This document shows positions 53,360 through 62,155 of a stretch of 64,000 nt of DNA, piece after piece (within the stretch, counting starts at the first letter, position 1; each line of letters opens with the position of its first letter). The stretch is from the NCBI GenBank assembly GCA_902778275.1, contig CACYXE010000009.1:20215-84214 (forward strand). Direction: 5' to 3'. The DNA comes from Oscillospiraceae bacterium (lineage in GTDB: Bacteria; Bacillota; Clostridia; Oscillospirales; Oscillospiraceae). The position numbers and the translations under genes were made by a program. Below the pieces are notes generated by a model that worked only from the letters and a program-made list of their open reading frames with translations, was not told the DNA's origin and did not search any database.

Positions 53360-53392
53360 TCGGTACACAGGCTATGATACAATAGCCTGTGT
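53360..53392 (+). repeat. Right 33-bp direct repeat bounding the CRISPR-like island
   Basis: Exact copy of 50727-50759. The stretch 53237-53359 between array and repeat carries no gene that I recognise. After the repeat, 53393-53687 holds only a terminator and an AT-rich leader. Confidence 0.7.
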
Positions 53393-53431
53393 GCTTTTTC
53401 CCTGTAGAGCACACGCAAAACCTTTCCTGAG

Positions 53432-53472
53432 ACCGGCTTGCGTCCCGCTGATGCAAGCCGGTTTTCTTTTTC
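53432..53472 (+). terminator. Terminator after the island
   Basis: ACCGGCTTGC/GCAAGCCGGT arms followed by TTTCTTTTT. Confidence 0.75.
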
Positions 53473-53687
53473 TCCTGTCTATGGCTCAGGTCAATCTGCC
53501 CAAAACCCGGTCGATTTTTTGGGCAAATTGCCTATTTTTATCCCAACAAAATATTTTTTCTTGAATTGCCGCCCAGCTTGTTCTTTAATAATAAAAAGCG
53601 AATTCTTTTTGATTGCAATTTGCATTTCAAAACCACACCATTTCTCTTTGGGGAGACCATCCCTCAGGATCAGAGGAGGACACGAAC

Positions 53688-54713
53688 ATGAAGCTGATGA
53701 ACACTGTGGACGCCGTTGGGCAGGTGCTGTGTCATGACATCACCCAGATCATCAAGGACGAAGTAAAAGGCCCTGTTTTCCGCAAGGGCCATATCATCCG
53801 GGAGGAGGATATCCCCGTTCTGCTGAGCGTGGGCAAAGACACCATCTATATCTGGGAAAACGACGAGAACATGCTGCACGAGAACGACGCGGCAGAGGTT
53901 CTGCGGGATATATGTCAGAACGAGAACATGCACGCCACCGAGCCAAAGGAGGGCAAGATCGAACTGATCGCCGATGCGGACGGGCTGTTTCTGGTGGATC
54001 TGGAACGACTCCGGGCCATCAACGCCCTGGGCGAGATGATGATCGCCACCCGCTCCGCCGGCTTCATGGTCAAGAAGGGCGACAAGCTCTGCGGCACCCG
54101 GGTGGTCCCTCTGGTCATCGAAAAGGCCAAGATGGAGAGGGCCAAAGAGGTGGCGGGCGACACGCCCATCATGCGCCTGGTGCCGGTCAAGGCGAAAAAA
54201 TACGGTGTGGTCACCACCGGCAACGAGGTGTTCTACGGCCGCATCCAGGATACCTTCACGCCCGTCATTGAGGGCAAGCTGAAAGCTTTCGGCTGTGAGA
54301 TGATCTCTCATGTGGTCCTCAACGACGATCACGCCAAGATCACCGAGGCTATCAACTCCATGCTGAACGAAGGCTGTGAGATGGTCTTTTGCAGCGGCGG
54401 CATGAGCGTGGACCCGGACGACAAGACCCCCCTGGCCATCCGCAACACCGGGGCCAATATCATCTCTTATGGCGCGCCGGTGCTGCCCGGGGCCATGTTC
54501 CTGGTCTCCTACAGCGAGGACGGGCGCCCCATCTGCGGCCTGCCGGGCTGCGTCATGTACGCCAAGCGCACCATCTTCGACCTGGTGCTCCCCTATCTGG
54601 TCACCGACACGCCGGTCACCAAGGAATGGCTGGCAGGTCTCGGCAACGGCGGGCTCTGTCTCAACTGTCCCGTGTGCCACTTCCCCAACTGCGGCTTCGG
54701 CAAGGGCGTATAA
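53688..54713 (+). CDS. Molybdopterin-binding (MoeA/MogA-like) protein
   Basis: A 341-residue protein whose C-terminal half (about 170-320) is a MoCF_biosynth domain (KKYGVVTTGNEVFYGRIQD; VFCSGGMSVDPDDKTP; GLPGCVMYAKRTIFDLVLP). It resembles the MPT-binding domain of MoeA without the usual N-terminal MoeA domains. The tail CPVCHFPNCGFG is a Cys/His cluster. It probably inserts molybdate into, or hands on, the cofactor for the molybdenum hydroxylase. AGAGGAGGA precedes the start. Confidence 0.85.
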   Translation: MKLMNTVDAVGQVLCHDITQIIKDEVKGPVFRKGHIIREEDIPVLLSVGKDTIYIWENDENMLHENDAAEVLRDICQNENMHATEPKEGKIELIADADGLFLVDLERLRAINALGEMMIATRSAGFMVKKGDKLCGTRVVPLVIEKAKMERAKEVAGDTPIMRLVPVKAKKYGVVTTGNEVFYGRIQDTFTPVIEGKLKAFGCEMISHVVLNDDHAKITEAINSMLNEGCEMVFCSGGMSVDPDDKTPLAIRNTGANIISYGAPVLPGAMFLVSYSEDGRPICGLPGCVMYAKRTIFDLVLPYLVTDTPVTKEWLAGLGNGGLCLNCPVCHFPNCGFGKGV

Positions 54714-54825
54714 GCCGGAGCGACAAATTCATATCTCTATTCCCTTTTCATCTCTGTATATGAACACGTAAAGCCGTGTTTGTATAAATATATTTTTCCC
54801 TGAAACATGGGAGGAGGAAAACAGA

Positions 54826-55734
54826 ATGAAAAAAATCTTAGCACTGCTGCTTGCACTGGTCATGGTGTTTGCGCTGGCCGCCTGCGGCTCCGGCACCACC
54901 ACGACGGCGCCGGCAGCGACCGAGGCCCCCGCGGCCGCGGAGGAACCCGCCGCGGAAGAGCCCGCTGCCGAACCGGCGGGAGAGTCCGCTGCTGAACCGG
55001 TAGAGATCATTGTCTTTGCCGCCGCTTCCATGACCGAGACGCTCACGGAGATCAAAGGGATGTATGAGGCTGCCAACCCCGGCGTCACCATCACCTACAA
55101 CTTTGACTCCTCCGGCACCTTGAAGACCCAGATCCAGGAAGGAGCGGACTGCGACGTATTCATCTCCGCCGCGCCGAAGCAGATGAACCAGCTGGACGCG
55201 TCCAAGGACAGTGATGCCAACCCCGACGGTCTGGACTTCGTGCTGCAGGGCAGCCGCGTCAACCTGCTGGAAAACAAGGTCGCCCTGGTGGTCCCCGAGG
55301 GCAACCCCAAGGGCGTCGAGTCCTTTGACCAGCTCTCTGAGCTGCTCAAGGGCGGCGACATCCTCATGGCCATGGGCAACAGCGACGTGCCCGTTGGCCA
55401 GTACACCCAGAAGATCCTGGCCTATTATGAGCTGAGCGAAGAGGATCTGGCTGCCGCCAAGGTGCTCAGTTACGGCACAAACGTAAAGGAAGTCACCACC
55501 CAGGTCAGCGAGGCCAGTGTGGACTGCGGCGTGGTCTACGGTACCGACGCCTTCTCCGCCGGTCTGGAAGTGGTGGATACCGCCACCGCCGAGATGTGCG
55601 GTCAGGTCATCTACCCCGCCGCCGTGCTGAACATCAGCAAGGCCCCGGAGGCCGCCCAGGCTTTCCTGGACTACCTCTGCGGCGACGAGGCCATGGCCGT
55701 GTTTGAAGCCGTCGGCTTCTCCCGCATGGCCTAA
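54826..55734 (+). CDS. modA: Molybdate-binding lipoprotein ModA
   Basis: A 302-residue lipoprotein (lipobox LAAC, then an Ala/Pro/Glu linker to about 60). The ModA domain begins IIVFAAASMTETLTEIKGMY, with the oxyanion-binding Ser residues, and NFDSSGTLKTQIQEGADCDV is the second binding segment. First gene of modABC. GGAGGAGG precedes the start. Confidence 0.93.
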   Translation: MKKILALLLALVMVFALAACGSGTTTTAPAATEAPAAAEEPAAEEPAAEPAGESAAEPVEIIVFAAASMTETLTEIKGMYEAANPGVTITYNFDSSGTLKTQIQEGADCDVFISAAPKQMNQLDASKDSDANPDGLDFVLQGSRVNLLENKVALVVPEGNPKGVESFDQLSELLKGGDILMAMGNSDVPVGQYTQKILAYYELSEEDLAAAKVLSYGTNVKEVTTQVSEASVDCGVVYGTDAFSAGLEVVDTATAEMCGQVIYPAAVLNISKAPEAAQAFLDYLCGDEAMAVFEAVGFSRMA

Positions 55735-55793
55735 AGCAAGGAGCAGGCAGGGGATTCCCCTGCCTGCTATCTCAGATTTTTGGAGTTGTAGCT

Positions 55794-56468
55794 ATGTCTG
55801 TCGACTGGTATCCCCTTTGGAACTCTCTGCGCATTGCGGCCATCAGTTGTGTCCTCGTCTTCTTTCTGGGGATTTTCTTCGCCTACTATGCGGCGAAGCT
55901 GCCCCGGATGATCAAGGGCATCCTGGACGTGTTTCTGACGCTGCCCATGGTGCTGCCGCCCACGGTCTGCGGCTATTTCCTGCTGTTGATCTTCGGCGTC
56001 AAGCGCCCCCTGGGCATCTTCCTGCTGCAGTTCGGCGTCAAATTTGTCATGACCTGGTACGGCGGCGTGCTGGCGGCAGCGGTGGTGGCCTTTCCGCTGA
56101 TGTACCGCACGGCCCGCGGCGCCTTTGAGAGCTTTGACAAGACCCTGGCCTATTCCGGCCAGACCCTTGGACTTTCCAATACCTATATCTTCTGGCGTGT
56201 CCGCATGCCCGCCTGCCGCCAGGGCATCCTGGCCGGCACGGTCCTGGCCTTTGCCCGGGCCTTGGGCGAGTACGGCGCTACCAGCATGCTGATCGGTTAC
56301 ACGCCCGGCCGCACCGCCACCATATCCACCACGGTCTATCAGCTGTGGCGGACCAACGACGAAGCGGGCGCCCTGTTCTGGGTACTCATCAACCTGGCCA
56401 TCAGCACGGTGGTGCTGCTGACCGTCAACATGCTGGAGGCCCGGCAGAAAAAGGCGGTGGCGAAATGA
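55794..56468 (+). CDS. modB: Molybdate ABC transporter permease ModB
   Basis: A 224-residue permease with about five helices. Family stretches are LTLPMVLPPTVCGYFLL and the EAA-like loop TLGLSNTYIFWRVRMPACRQG, followed by ALGEYGATSMLIG. Its stop overlaps the modC start. Confidence 0.92.
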   Translation: MSVDWYPLWNSLRIAAISCVLVFFLGIFFAYYAAKLPRMIKGILDVFLTLPMVLPPTVCGYFLLLIFGVKRPLGIFLLQFGVKFVMTWYGGVLAAAVVAFPLMYRTARGAFESFDKTLAYSGQTLGLSNTYIFWRVRMPACRQGILAGTVLAFARALGEYGATSMLIGYTPGRTATISTTVYQLWRTNDEAGALFWVLINLAISTVVLLTVNMLEARQKKAVAK

Positions 56469-57508
56469 GTCTGCAGGTCACCATTCAAAAACAGCTGGGC
56501 AGCTTTCTGCTGGACGTGGATTTTGAGGCTGAAAATGAAGTCACCTGTCTGCTGGGCGCCTCCGGCTGCGGCAAGAGCATGACGCTCAAATGCATCGCAG
56601 GGATCGAAAAGCCGGACGCCGGGCACATCGAGCTGGACGGCAGGGTGCTGTTCGACTCCGAAACAGGGATCAATCTCCCGCCTCAGAAGCGGCAGGTGGG
56701 ATACTTGTTCCAGAACTACGCGCTGTTTCCCAACATGACCGTGCGGCAGAACATCCTCTGCGGCCTCAGCCGAGAGAAGGACCGTTCTGTCAAGGAACAG
56801 CGGCTGGCAGACATGCTGCGCCTGATGCAGCTCAATGGCTTGGAGAATCACAAGCCCCATCAGCTCTCCGGCGGGCAGCAGCAGCGGGTGGCCCTGGCCC
56901 GTATCCTGGTCAGCGACCCCCAGGTCCTGCTGCTGGACGAGCCCTTCTCCGCTCTGGACGGGCACTTGCGGGACGCGCTGAAGATCGAGCTGCGGGACCT
57001 GCTGGAACGCTACGGGCACGAGGTGCTCATGGTGACCCATGACCGCACCGAGGCCTACAACATGAGCAGCAGGATCGCCGTCATGCATGAAGGCCGCCTG
57101 CTGACCGTGCAGCCTACCAAGGCTCTCTTTGCCGATCCCGGCAGCGTACCCGCCGCCGTCCTCACCGGCTGCAAGAACATCGCCGGGGCGAGGAAGCTCG
57201 ACGCGCACACCGTGGACGTTCCCCAGTGGGGCGTGCAGCTGGAAGTGGCCCAGGAGGTAAAGGACGACCTGAAGGCCGTGGGCATCCGCGCCCACTACTT
57301 CAATCCCAACGCCGCCCGCAACCGCTTCCCGGTCAGCTACGTGGAGGAGATGGAGGAACCTTTCGAGACTATCATCCAATTCCGCTACATTGGACAAGAC
57401 CCGGACAGTCCGCCCATCTGGTGGCGGCTGGCCAAGGACAGGCGTCCCGGACAATTTCCCGGGGAATTGGGGATCGCCCCCGCAAACGTCTTATTGCTGT
57501 ATGAATGA
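56465..57508 (+). CDS. modC: Molybdate ABC transporter ATPase ModC
   Basis: A 347-residue ATPase: Walker A GASGCGKSM, Q-loop FQNYALFPNM, signature LSGGQQQRVALAR, Walker B LLLDEPFSALD, switch His in VTHDRTEAY. The C-terminal 120 residues are a regulatory domain, only partly MOBE-like. ATGA overlap with modB. Confidence 0.93.
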   Translation: MSLQVTIQKQLGSFLLDVDFEAENEVTCLLGASGCGKSMTLKCIAGIEKPDAGHIELDGRVLFDSETGINLPPQKRQVGYLFQNYALFPNMTVRQNILCGLSREKDRSVKEQRLADMLRLMQLNGLENHKPHQLSGGQQQRVALARILVSDPQVLLLDEPFSALDGHLRDALKIELRDLLERYGHEVLMVTHDRTEAYNMSSRIAVMHEGRLLTVQPTKALFADPGSVPAAVLTGCKNIAGARKLDAHTVDVPQWGVQLEVAQEVKDDLKAVGIRAHYFNPNAARNRFPVSYVEEMEEPFETIIQFRYIGQDPDSPPIWWRLAKDRRPGQFPGELGIAPANVLLLYE

Positions 57509-57525
57509 AAAAGGAGAATAACAAT

Positions 57526-57738
57526 ATGAAACTCAGTGCAAGAAATCAGTTCAAGGGTACCATCACCGACATTCAGGAAGGTGCCGTCAACGGCATCGTC
57601 AAGATCGACATCGGCGGTGGAAACGTGGTCAGTGCGACCATCTCCATGAACGCCATCAAGGAGCTGGGCCTGGCCGTGGGCAAGGAAGCCTACGCCGTCG
57701 TCAAGGCCACCTCCGTCATGGTGGGCGTAGACGAATAA
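57526..57738 (+). CDS. Molbindin (single TOBE/Mop domain)
   Basis: A 70-residue molybdate-binding Mop domain: KLSARNQFKGTITDIQEG and VKATSVMVGVDE are the classic ends. Such proteins form multimers that store molybdate. The start at 57526 follows AAGGAG; an in-frame ATG seven codons earlier would put that site inside the gene. Last gene of the mod operon. Confidence 0.92.
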   Translation: MKLSARNQFKGTITDIQEGAVNGIVKIDIGGGNVVSATISMNAIKELGLAVGKEAYAVVKATSVMVGVDE

Positions 57739-57755
57739 TTCCCGAAACAGCGCAA

Positions 57756-57794
57756 GGCGGCCCCGGCATTTTCAGCCGGGGCCGCCTGTTTTTA
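57756..57794 (+). terminator. Terminator of the mod operon
   Basis: Perfect arms GGCGGCCCCGGC/GCCGGGGCCGCC followed by TGTTTTTAT, between convergent genes. Confidence 0.85.
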
Positions 57795-57801
57795 TATCTG
57801 C

Positions 57802-58833
57802 TCAGCTTTCGCTGCCGTCCTCCACCAGCACCCGCATGGTGCCGCCGCAGACCATGCCGTCCGACTCGGCCACCTCGCCGGTCAGGTCGATGTCCACGAT
57901 CTTGTAGCGGCCGGTGCCGATGATGCGCACCGCATCCTGGATCACCGCCGCCTCGCTGCAGCCGCCGCCGATGCTGCCGGTGACCTTGCCCAGGGGGCTC
58001 ACCGCCATCTTGGCGCCGGTGCCCCGGGGCGTGGAGCCTTTGGTCTCGATGACGGTGACCACCGCCTTTGGCTCGTGGTTCTCCGCCAGATACTGCAGGG
58101 TGGACAGCTCCACATCGGAGTCGTTGCAGTAGCGGTCCGGATTGCCGTGCTCCGGCAGGCGCTTGTAGGCGATGACCTCCGACAGGATGGACACGGCGAT
58201 CTCCGCAGGGGTCACCGCGCCGATGTTCAGCCCGATGGGCGTGCAGATCTTGTCGATCCGGGCCTCGTCAAAGCCCTCCTCCTTGAGCATGGCCAGCAGC
58301 CCCTTGGTGCGGCGCCGGGAGCCGATCATGCCCAGATAGGCCGGCTCCTCCCCCGGCAGCAGCACCCGCAGGCAGTCCGCGTCGTGCCGGTGGCCGCGGG
58401 TGATGACCACCACGTAGTCGAAAGGCGTGATGTTCAGTTGACGGATGCCGTTTTCAAAGCTGTCGCAGATCACCTGGGCCGCATCGGGGAAACGGCTCCG
58501 GTTGGCAAAGTCCGGCCGGTCGTCCACCACGCAGACGTGAAAGCCGCATTTGGCGCCAAACTCACACACCGGCATGGCGATGTGGCCGCCGCCCAGCACG
58601 ATCAGCCGCTCCTGTGGCAACACCGGCTCCTGCACGGTCAGGGCACTGTCGTCCCCCTCTGCAGTGACCCGGGCATAGCTGCGCCCCTTGGCGTCGGCCA
58701 CAGGCTTCACCGCCGTCAGCCGCCGCTCCAGATCGGTCTTCAAATCGCCCGACGTGCCGTGGATCACAGTCTCCACCGCCACCGCCTGGTTTTCGTCCAG
58801 TTTACCCAGTATTTTCGAATATAGGTTCTCCAT
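57802..58833 (-). CDS. XdhC-like molybdenum-hydroxylase maturation factor, domains in reverse order
   Basis: XdhC proteins sulfurate or deliver the molybdenum cofactor. In this 343-residue protein the Rossmann domain (LIVLGGGHIAMPVCEFGAKC near 79, MIGSRRRTKGLLAML near 167) comes first, and the XdhC_CoxI domain (IETKGSTPRGTGAKMAV; GSIGGGCSEAAV; DGMVCGGTMRVLVE) is at the C-terminus. Classical XdhC has the opposite order. It is the last gene of a minus-strand cluster with the phosphatase-HD and MocA-like genes. Confidence 0.88.
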   Translation of the reverse strand: MENLYSKILGKLDENQAVAVETVIHGTSGDLKTDLERRLTAVKPVADAKGRSYARVTAEGDDSALTVQEPVLPQERLIVLGGGHIAMPVCEFGAKCGFHVCVVDDRPDFANRSRFPDAAQVICDSFENGIRQLNITPFDYVVVITRGHRHDADCLRVLLPGEEPAYLGMIGSRRRTKGLLAMLKEEGFDEARIDKICTPIGLNIGAVTPAEIAVSILSEVIAYKRLPEHGNPDRYCNDSDVELSTLQYLAENHEPKAVVTVIETKGSTPRGTGAKMAVSPLGKVTGSIGGGCSEAAVIQDAVRIIGTGRYKIVDIDLTGEVAESDGMVCGGTMRVLVEDGSES

Positions 58834-58857
58834 TTCTCTACGGCTCCTTTCCGCCTG

Positions 58858-59919
58858 TCAGTTGATCACTTGCCGGCCGCACAGTCCGTTGATCCGCGCC
58901 TGTATCCTTTTTGCCGCAGCCAGCCGCCGTGCGTGAGCGGCCTTGGCCTCCGGCGTTTTGCAGCGCTCTTCACTGCCCGCAAAGCGCCGGGCCAGTGAGA
59001 CGCGCCGGTCCTCCCGTATACACTTATCGGCGATGTACAGGATCGCCGCCTCGTTCAGTTCCTCGCCGCCGAAGTCATGGTGCTGCTCTATCAGGTCCGC
59101 CGCTTCCGGATAGCCCAGTTCCCGCAGCCAGGCGGCGCCCAGCCTGGCATGCTCCGGTTCCCGCCGGGCTGTATCGTGCAGCAGCGCCGCGCTGCGCAGC
59201 AGCTTCGTGTCCAGTTCCATGGGCAGCGCCTGGGCGATCCGCAGAGCCTCCGCCGTCACCGCCCGGCTGTGGGCCAGGACCCGCTCACCGGGATCAGCCG
59301 CCTGCAGCAGCTTTTCCGCCAAGTCCGGCGTCAAAGGCAGCTGCGGCAGCAGCTTCTGCTCATCCAAGTACAGCGCCCCGTCACAGCGCAGCTTTGCATA
59401 GGACCCGTAGGGCGGCCGCAGGGGGCGGCTCTCCTCCAGCGGGATGCCGCAGACCTCCGCCAGCAGCGCCTGGATCACCGAGGCGTGGGCAACGATCGCG
59501 ATATCGCCGCCGGAGCTTTGCAGGCATTCTTCCACCGCGGGGATCACGCGCCGCCGCACCTGCTCCAGCGTCTCCGCCCCGGGCGGCACCAGCAGGGGCT
59601 CCCCTGCCCGCCGCGCATAGAGGTCGGGCCAGCGCTCCCGGATCTCCGTAAAGTCCAGCCCATCCCAGGGGCCCATGTCCTGTTCCGCCAGGGCGTCCAC
59701 AAGGATCGGCTCCGGTCCCAGGGGCGCCGCCGTCTCCCGGCAGCGGGTCAAGGGGCTGGCGCAGACCGCCGTCAGGCCGAGGTCCCGCAAGCCCTCCCCC
59801 AGCAGGCAGGCCTGCATGCGGCCCAGGGGACCCAGGGGCGTGTCCGTCCGGCCCAGGCAGACATGGGCGTTCAGGGGGAAATCCGGGTGCCCGTGCCGGA
59901 TCAGATAAACCGTCCGCAT
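58858..59919 (-). CDS. Histidine phosphatase fused to an HD domain
   Basis: A 353-residue fusion. Residues 1-190 are a phosphoglycerate-mutase-like phosphatase (VYLIRHGHPDFP, catalytic His9; SPLTRCRETA; VAHASVIQALL). Residues 210-353 are an HD domain (AALLHDTARREPEHARLG, IEQHHDF). The start overlaps the MocA-like gene stop by one base. Association with MocA- and XdhC-like genes suggests dephosphorylation in molybdenum-cofactor handling, but the substrate is unknown. Confidence 0.85.
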   Translation of the reverse strand: MRTVYLIRHGHPDFPLNAHVCLGRTDTPLGPLGRMQACLLGEGLRDLGLTAVCASPLTRCRETAAPLGPEPILVDALAEQDMGPWDGLDFTEIRERWPDLYARRAGEPLLVPPGAETLEQVRRRVIPAVEECLQSSGGDIAIVAHASVIQALLAEVCGIPLEESRPLRPPYGSYAKLRCDGALYLDEQKLLPQLPLTPDLAEKLLQAADPGERVLAHSRAVTAEALRIAQALPMELDTKLLRSAALLHDTARREPEHARLGAAWLRELGYPEAADLIEQHHDFGGEELNEAAILYIADKCIREDRRVSLARRFAGSEERCKTPEAKAAHARRLAAAKRIQARINGLCGRQVIN

Positions 59920-60842
59920 CAGATGCTGTCCTCAAAATACCGGGGATAGAGCCTGGCCGCCTCCTCCCGCAGGGCGGCGGCATAGGCCTCATACTGTTCC
60001 AGCAGTTTTTTCCCATCCTCGGTCAGATGGCTCTTGCCGCCGCCGGCGCCGCCCTGGCTCCGTTGGATCAGGGTGCGGCTCAACTGGGATTCCAGAGCCC
60101 GGATCACATTCCAGCCGCTGGAGTAGCTCATCTGCATCCGTTGGCAGGCGGTTCGCACGGAAGCGGTCTCCTCCACCAGACGCAGCAGCATGGCCGTGCG
60201 CCCGTCAAAAAACACCTTCTCCCGGGCAAGGGCCACATTGATTACCGGCCGCACCAGCTGTTCGTTGTGGTAGGCCAGCAAGGCCCGATAATCCTCCGGC
60301 GTGTCCGCGTCGTGGAGGACGCCCTTGTCCGCCACCTGGATCCGGACCATGGGCTCTCCGCAGCGGTCCAGCGCGCCGCGCAGCCCCTCGCTGCCGTCAT
60401 CAGCCAGGATGTTGTCGATCAGTTCGCTGGCGATCAGCGTGGGGTGTCCGATCTCCCCCTCACAGACGGGGGAGGCCAGCCTGGCGTCGGAATCCAGCAG
60501 AGTCTGCACCGTGGCCGCCGTGAACAGCGGGATATCCACCGGTGTGAACAGCACCCGGTCGCACTTGTCCTTCAGATAGTTCAGCCCGATGCACACAGAA
60601 GCAAACATGGGCGTCGTCTGGAATTCCTCATTTCGCAGAAAGATGATGCCGTTGCCGCTCAGATGCCGTTCCAAGGCGATGGCGTTGTAGCCGGTGACCA
60701 TTACGATCTTGTCCACGCCCGCCTGCTGAAAAGTGGCCACCACCCGCTGGGCGATGGAGATGGATCCGATATTGAGCATGGGCTTGAAGTCCCCCATCCG
60801 GGAGGACATGCCCGCGGCAACGATCAGCGCAGCGGTAGTCAT
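59919..60842 (-). CDS. MocA-like molybdopterin nucleotidyltransferase fused to a ModE-type DNA-binding domain
   Basis: A 307-residue fusion. Residues 1-195 are a MobA/MocA-type NTP transferase (ALIVAAGMSSRMGDFKPML; FTPVDIPLFTAATV), expected to attach CMP or GMP to molybdopterin. Residues 205-300 are a LysR/ModE-like winged helix (ACQRMQMSYSSGWNVIRALE; SQGGAGGGKSHLTEDGKKLL). The second part could sense or regulate the mod/xdh genes. Confidence 0.87.
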   Translation of the reverse strand: MTTAALIVAAGMSSRMGDFKPMLNIGSISIAQRVVATFQQAGVDKIVMVTGYNAIALERHLSGNGIIFLRNEEFQTTPMFASVCIGLNYLKDKCDRVLFTPVDIPLFTAATVQTLLDSDARLASPVCEGEIGHPTLIASELIDNILADDGSEGLRGALDRCGEPMVRIQVADKGVLHDADTPEDYRALLAYHNEQLVRPVINVALAREKVFFDGRTAMLLRLVEETASVRTACQRMQMSYSSGWNVIRALESQLSRTLIQRSQGGAGGGKSHLTEDGKKLLEQYEAYAAALREEAARLYPRYFEDSI

Positions 60843-61045
60843 TTGCTTTCCCTCCTTGGTCCGTCACAGGTCAGGCTGCGCCGCAGGGGCTTCACGTTTG
60901 CAAATCCATGTCCGCGTTTCGCAGTCCATCCGCTTTTTTACAGTATAACCGATTGTTTTTATTTTGTAAATCGCTCCCCCTCATTTTTGCCTGTACTTTT
61001 GCCGCAAATATGGTAAGATGAAAACGAAACAGAGGAGGCTCGGGT

Positions 61046-61999
61046 ATGGAGATCTATGTATACGGCACCGGCTGCGGCGCGGGCGATCTGATAGACAGTG
61101 CGCTGCCTTTGGAAAAAGTCACCGCCTTTGTGGACAGCAGGCCCATGAGCGACAGCTTTCTCGGCAGGCCGGTCATCCTGCCGGAGGAGCTGGCCCGTCG
61201 GCGCTATGATCTGATCCTGGTCACCAGCCGCCAGGCGGAGGCCATCACCCTGCACTGCGAGTCGCTGGGCATTGATCCGAACAAGCTGTTCTTTCTGAAA
61301 AACCACGCCGCTCTTGCAGACCGCAACCGCTGTTATGAGACCGCGGAGCAGGTTCTGGGCGCCGACTTTGTGGAAAAGCTGTGCAGCTCCCAACGACTGA
61401 TCCGCACACCCCTCTGGTCGGAGGGCGAGCCGCTGCCCGCATCCGAGCTGGAGGGCGACTATGTGCGTCTCAAGACCCTGGAGGCCCTGTGCCGGGAGCT
61501 GGACGGCATCCCCGGCGCGGCGGCGGAGCTGGGAGTGTATAAGGGCGGCTTTGCCCGCTGCATCAATCAACTGCTGCCGGAGAGGACGCTCTATCTGTTC
61601 GACACCTTTGAAGGCTTCGACCCGCAGGAGGCGGCAGGCTATGGGGAGGGCTTTGTCAGCGCCCACCGGAACACCGCCGCGGAGCAGGTGCTCTCCGCCC
61701 TGCCGCACCCCGGTATGGCCGTCCTGCGTCCGGGCCTGTTCCCGGCTTCTGCTGCTGGACTGGAAGTGAGCTTTGCCCTGGTCTCCCTGGATGTGGACCT
61801 GGAGGAGAGCACCCTGGCCGGCCTGAGGTGGTTTCTGCCCCGCATGTCTCCCGGCGGCTATTTGCTGCTGCACGACTACAATTCTCCCCGTCTGCCCGGC
61901 GTAAAGGCCGCGCTGCGCCGCTATGAGGCGGCGTGTGGGCAGCGCCTGCACGCAGTCCCACTTTGCGACGTAAACGGCACTTTGGTCCTCTCCGTGTAG
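61046..61999 (+). CDS. TylF/MycF-family methyltransferase-like protein
   Basis: A 317-residue protein. The N-terminal 90 residues form a small Rossmann-like domain (YVYGTGCGAGDLID; ARRRYDLILVTSRQ). The rest is a macrocin O-methyltransferase-type domain (AAELGVYKGGFARCINQLLP; LYLFDTFEGFDPQE; VSLDVDLEESTLAGLRWFLP). In many anaerobes such proteins modify cell-surface sugars or peptides; here no biosynthetic neighbours indicate the target. GAGGAGG precedes the start. Confidence 0.85.
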   Translation: MEIYVYGTGCGAGDLIDSALPLEKVTAFVDSRPMSDSFLGRPVILPEELARRRYDLILVTSRQAEAITLHCESLGIDPNKLFFLKNHAALADRNRCYETAEQVLGADFVEKLCSSQRLIRTPLWSEGEPLPASELEGDYVRLKTLEALCRELDGIPGAAAELGVYKGGFARCINQLLPERTLYLFDTFEGFDPQEAAGYGEGFVSAHRNTAAEQVLSALPHPGMAVLRPGLFPASAAGLEVSFALVSLDVDLEESTLAGLRWFLPRMSPGGYLLLHDYNSPRLPGVKAALRRYEAACGQRLHAVPLCDVNGTLVLSV

Positions 62000-62043
62000 A
62001 TAGTTTGCACTGCTGATATCCCAGATAATTGTACAAGTTTCAC

Positions 62044-62078
62044 AAAAAGCAATTCGCAGCTTCTGCGAATTGCTTTTT
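62044..62078 (+). terminator. Terminator after the methyltransferase-like gene
   Basis: Arms AAAAAGCAATTCGCAG/CTGCGAATTGCTTTTT followed by G and T residues. Confidence 0.85.
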
Positions 62079-62155
62079 GTTGTAAGTTGAAACCTGAGCA
62101 TCTGCGGGCGTACAATTATGATTGAAAAGAACTTGTTTATGGATAGGTATGAACT

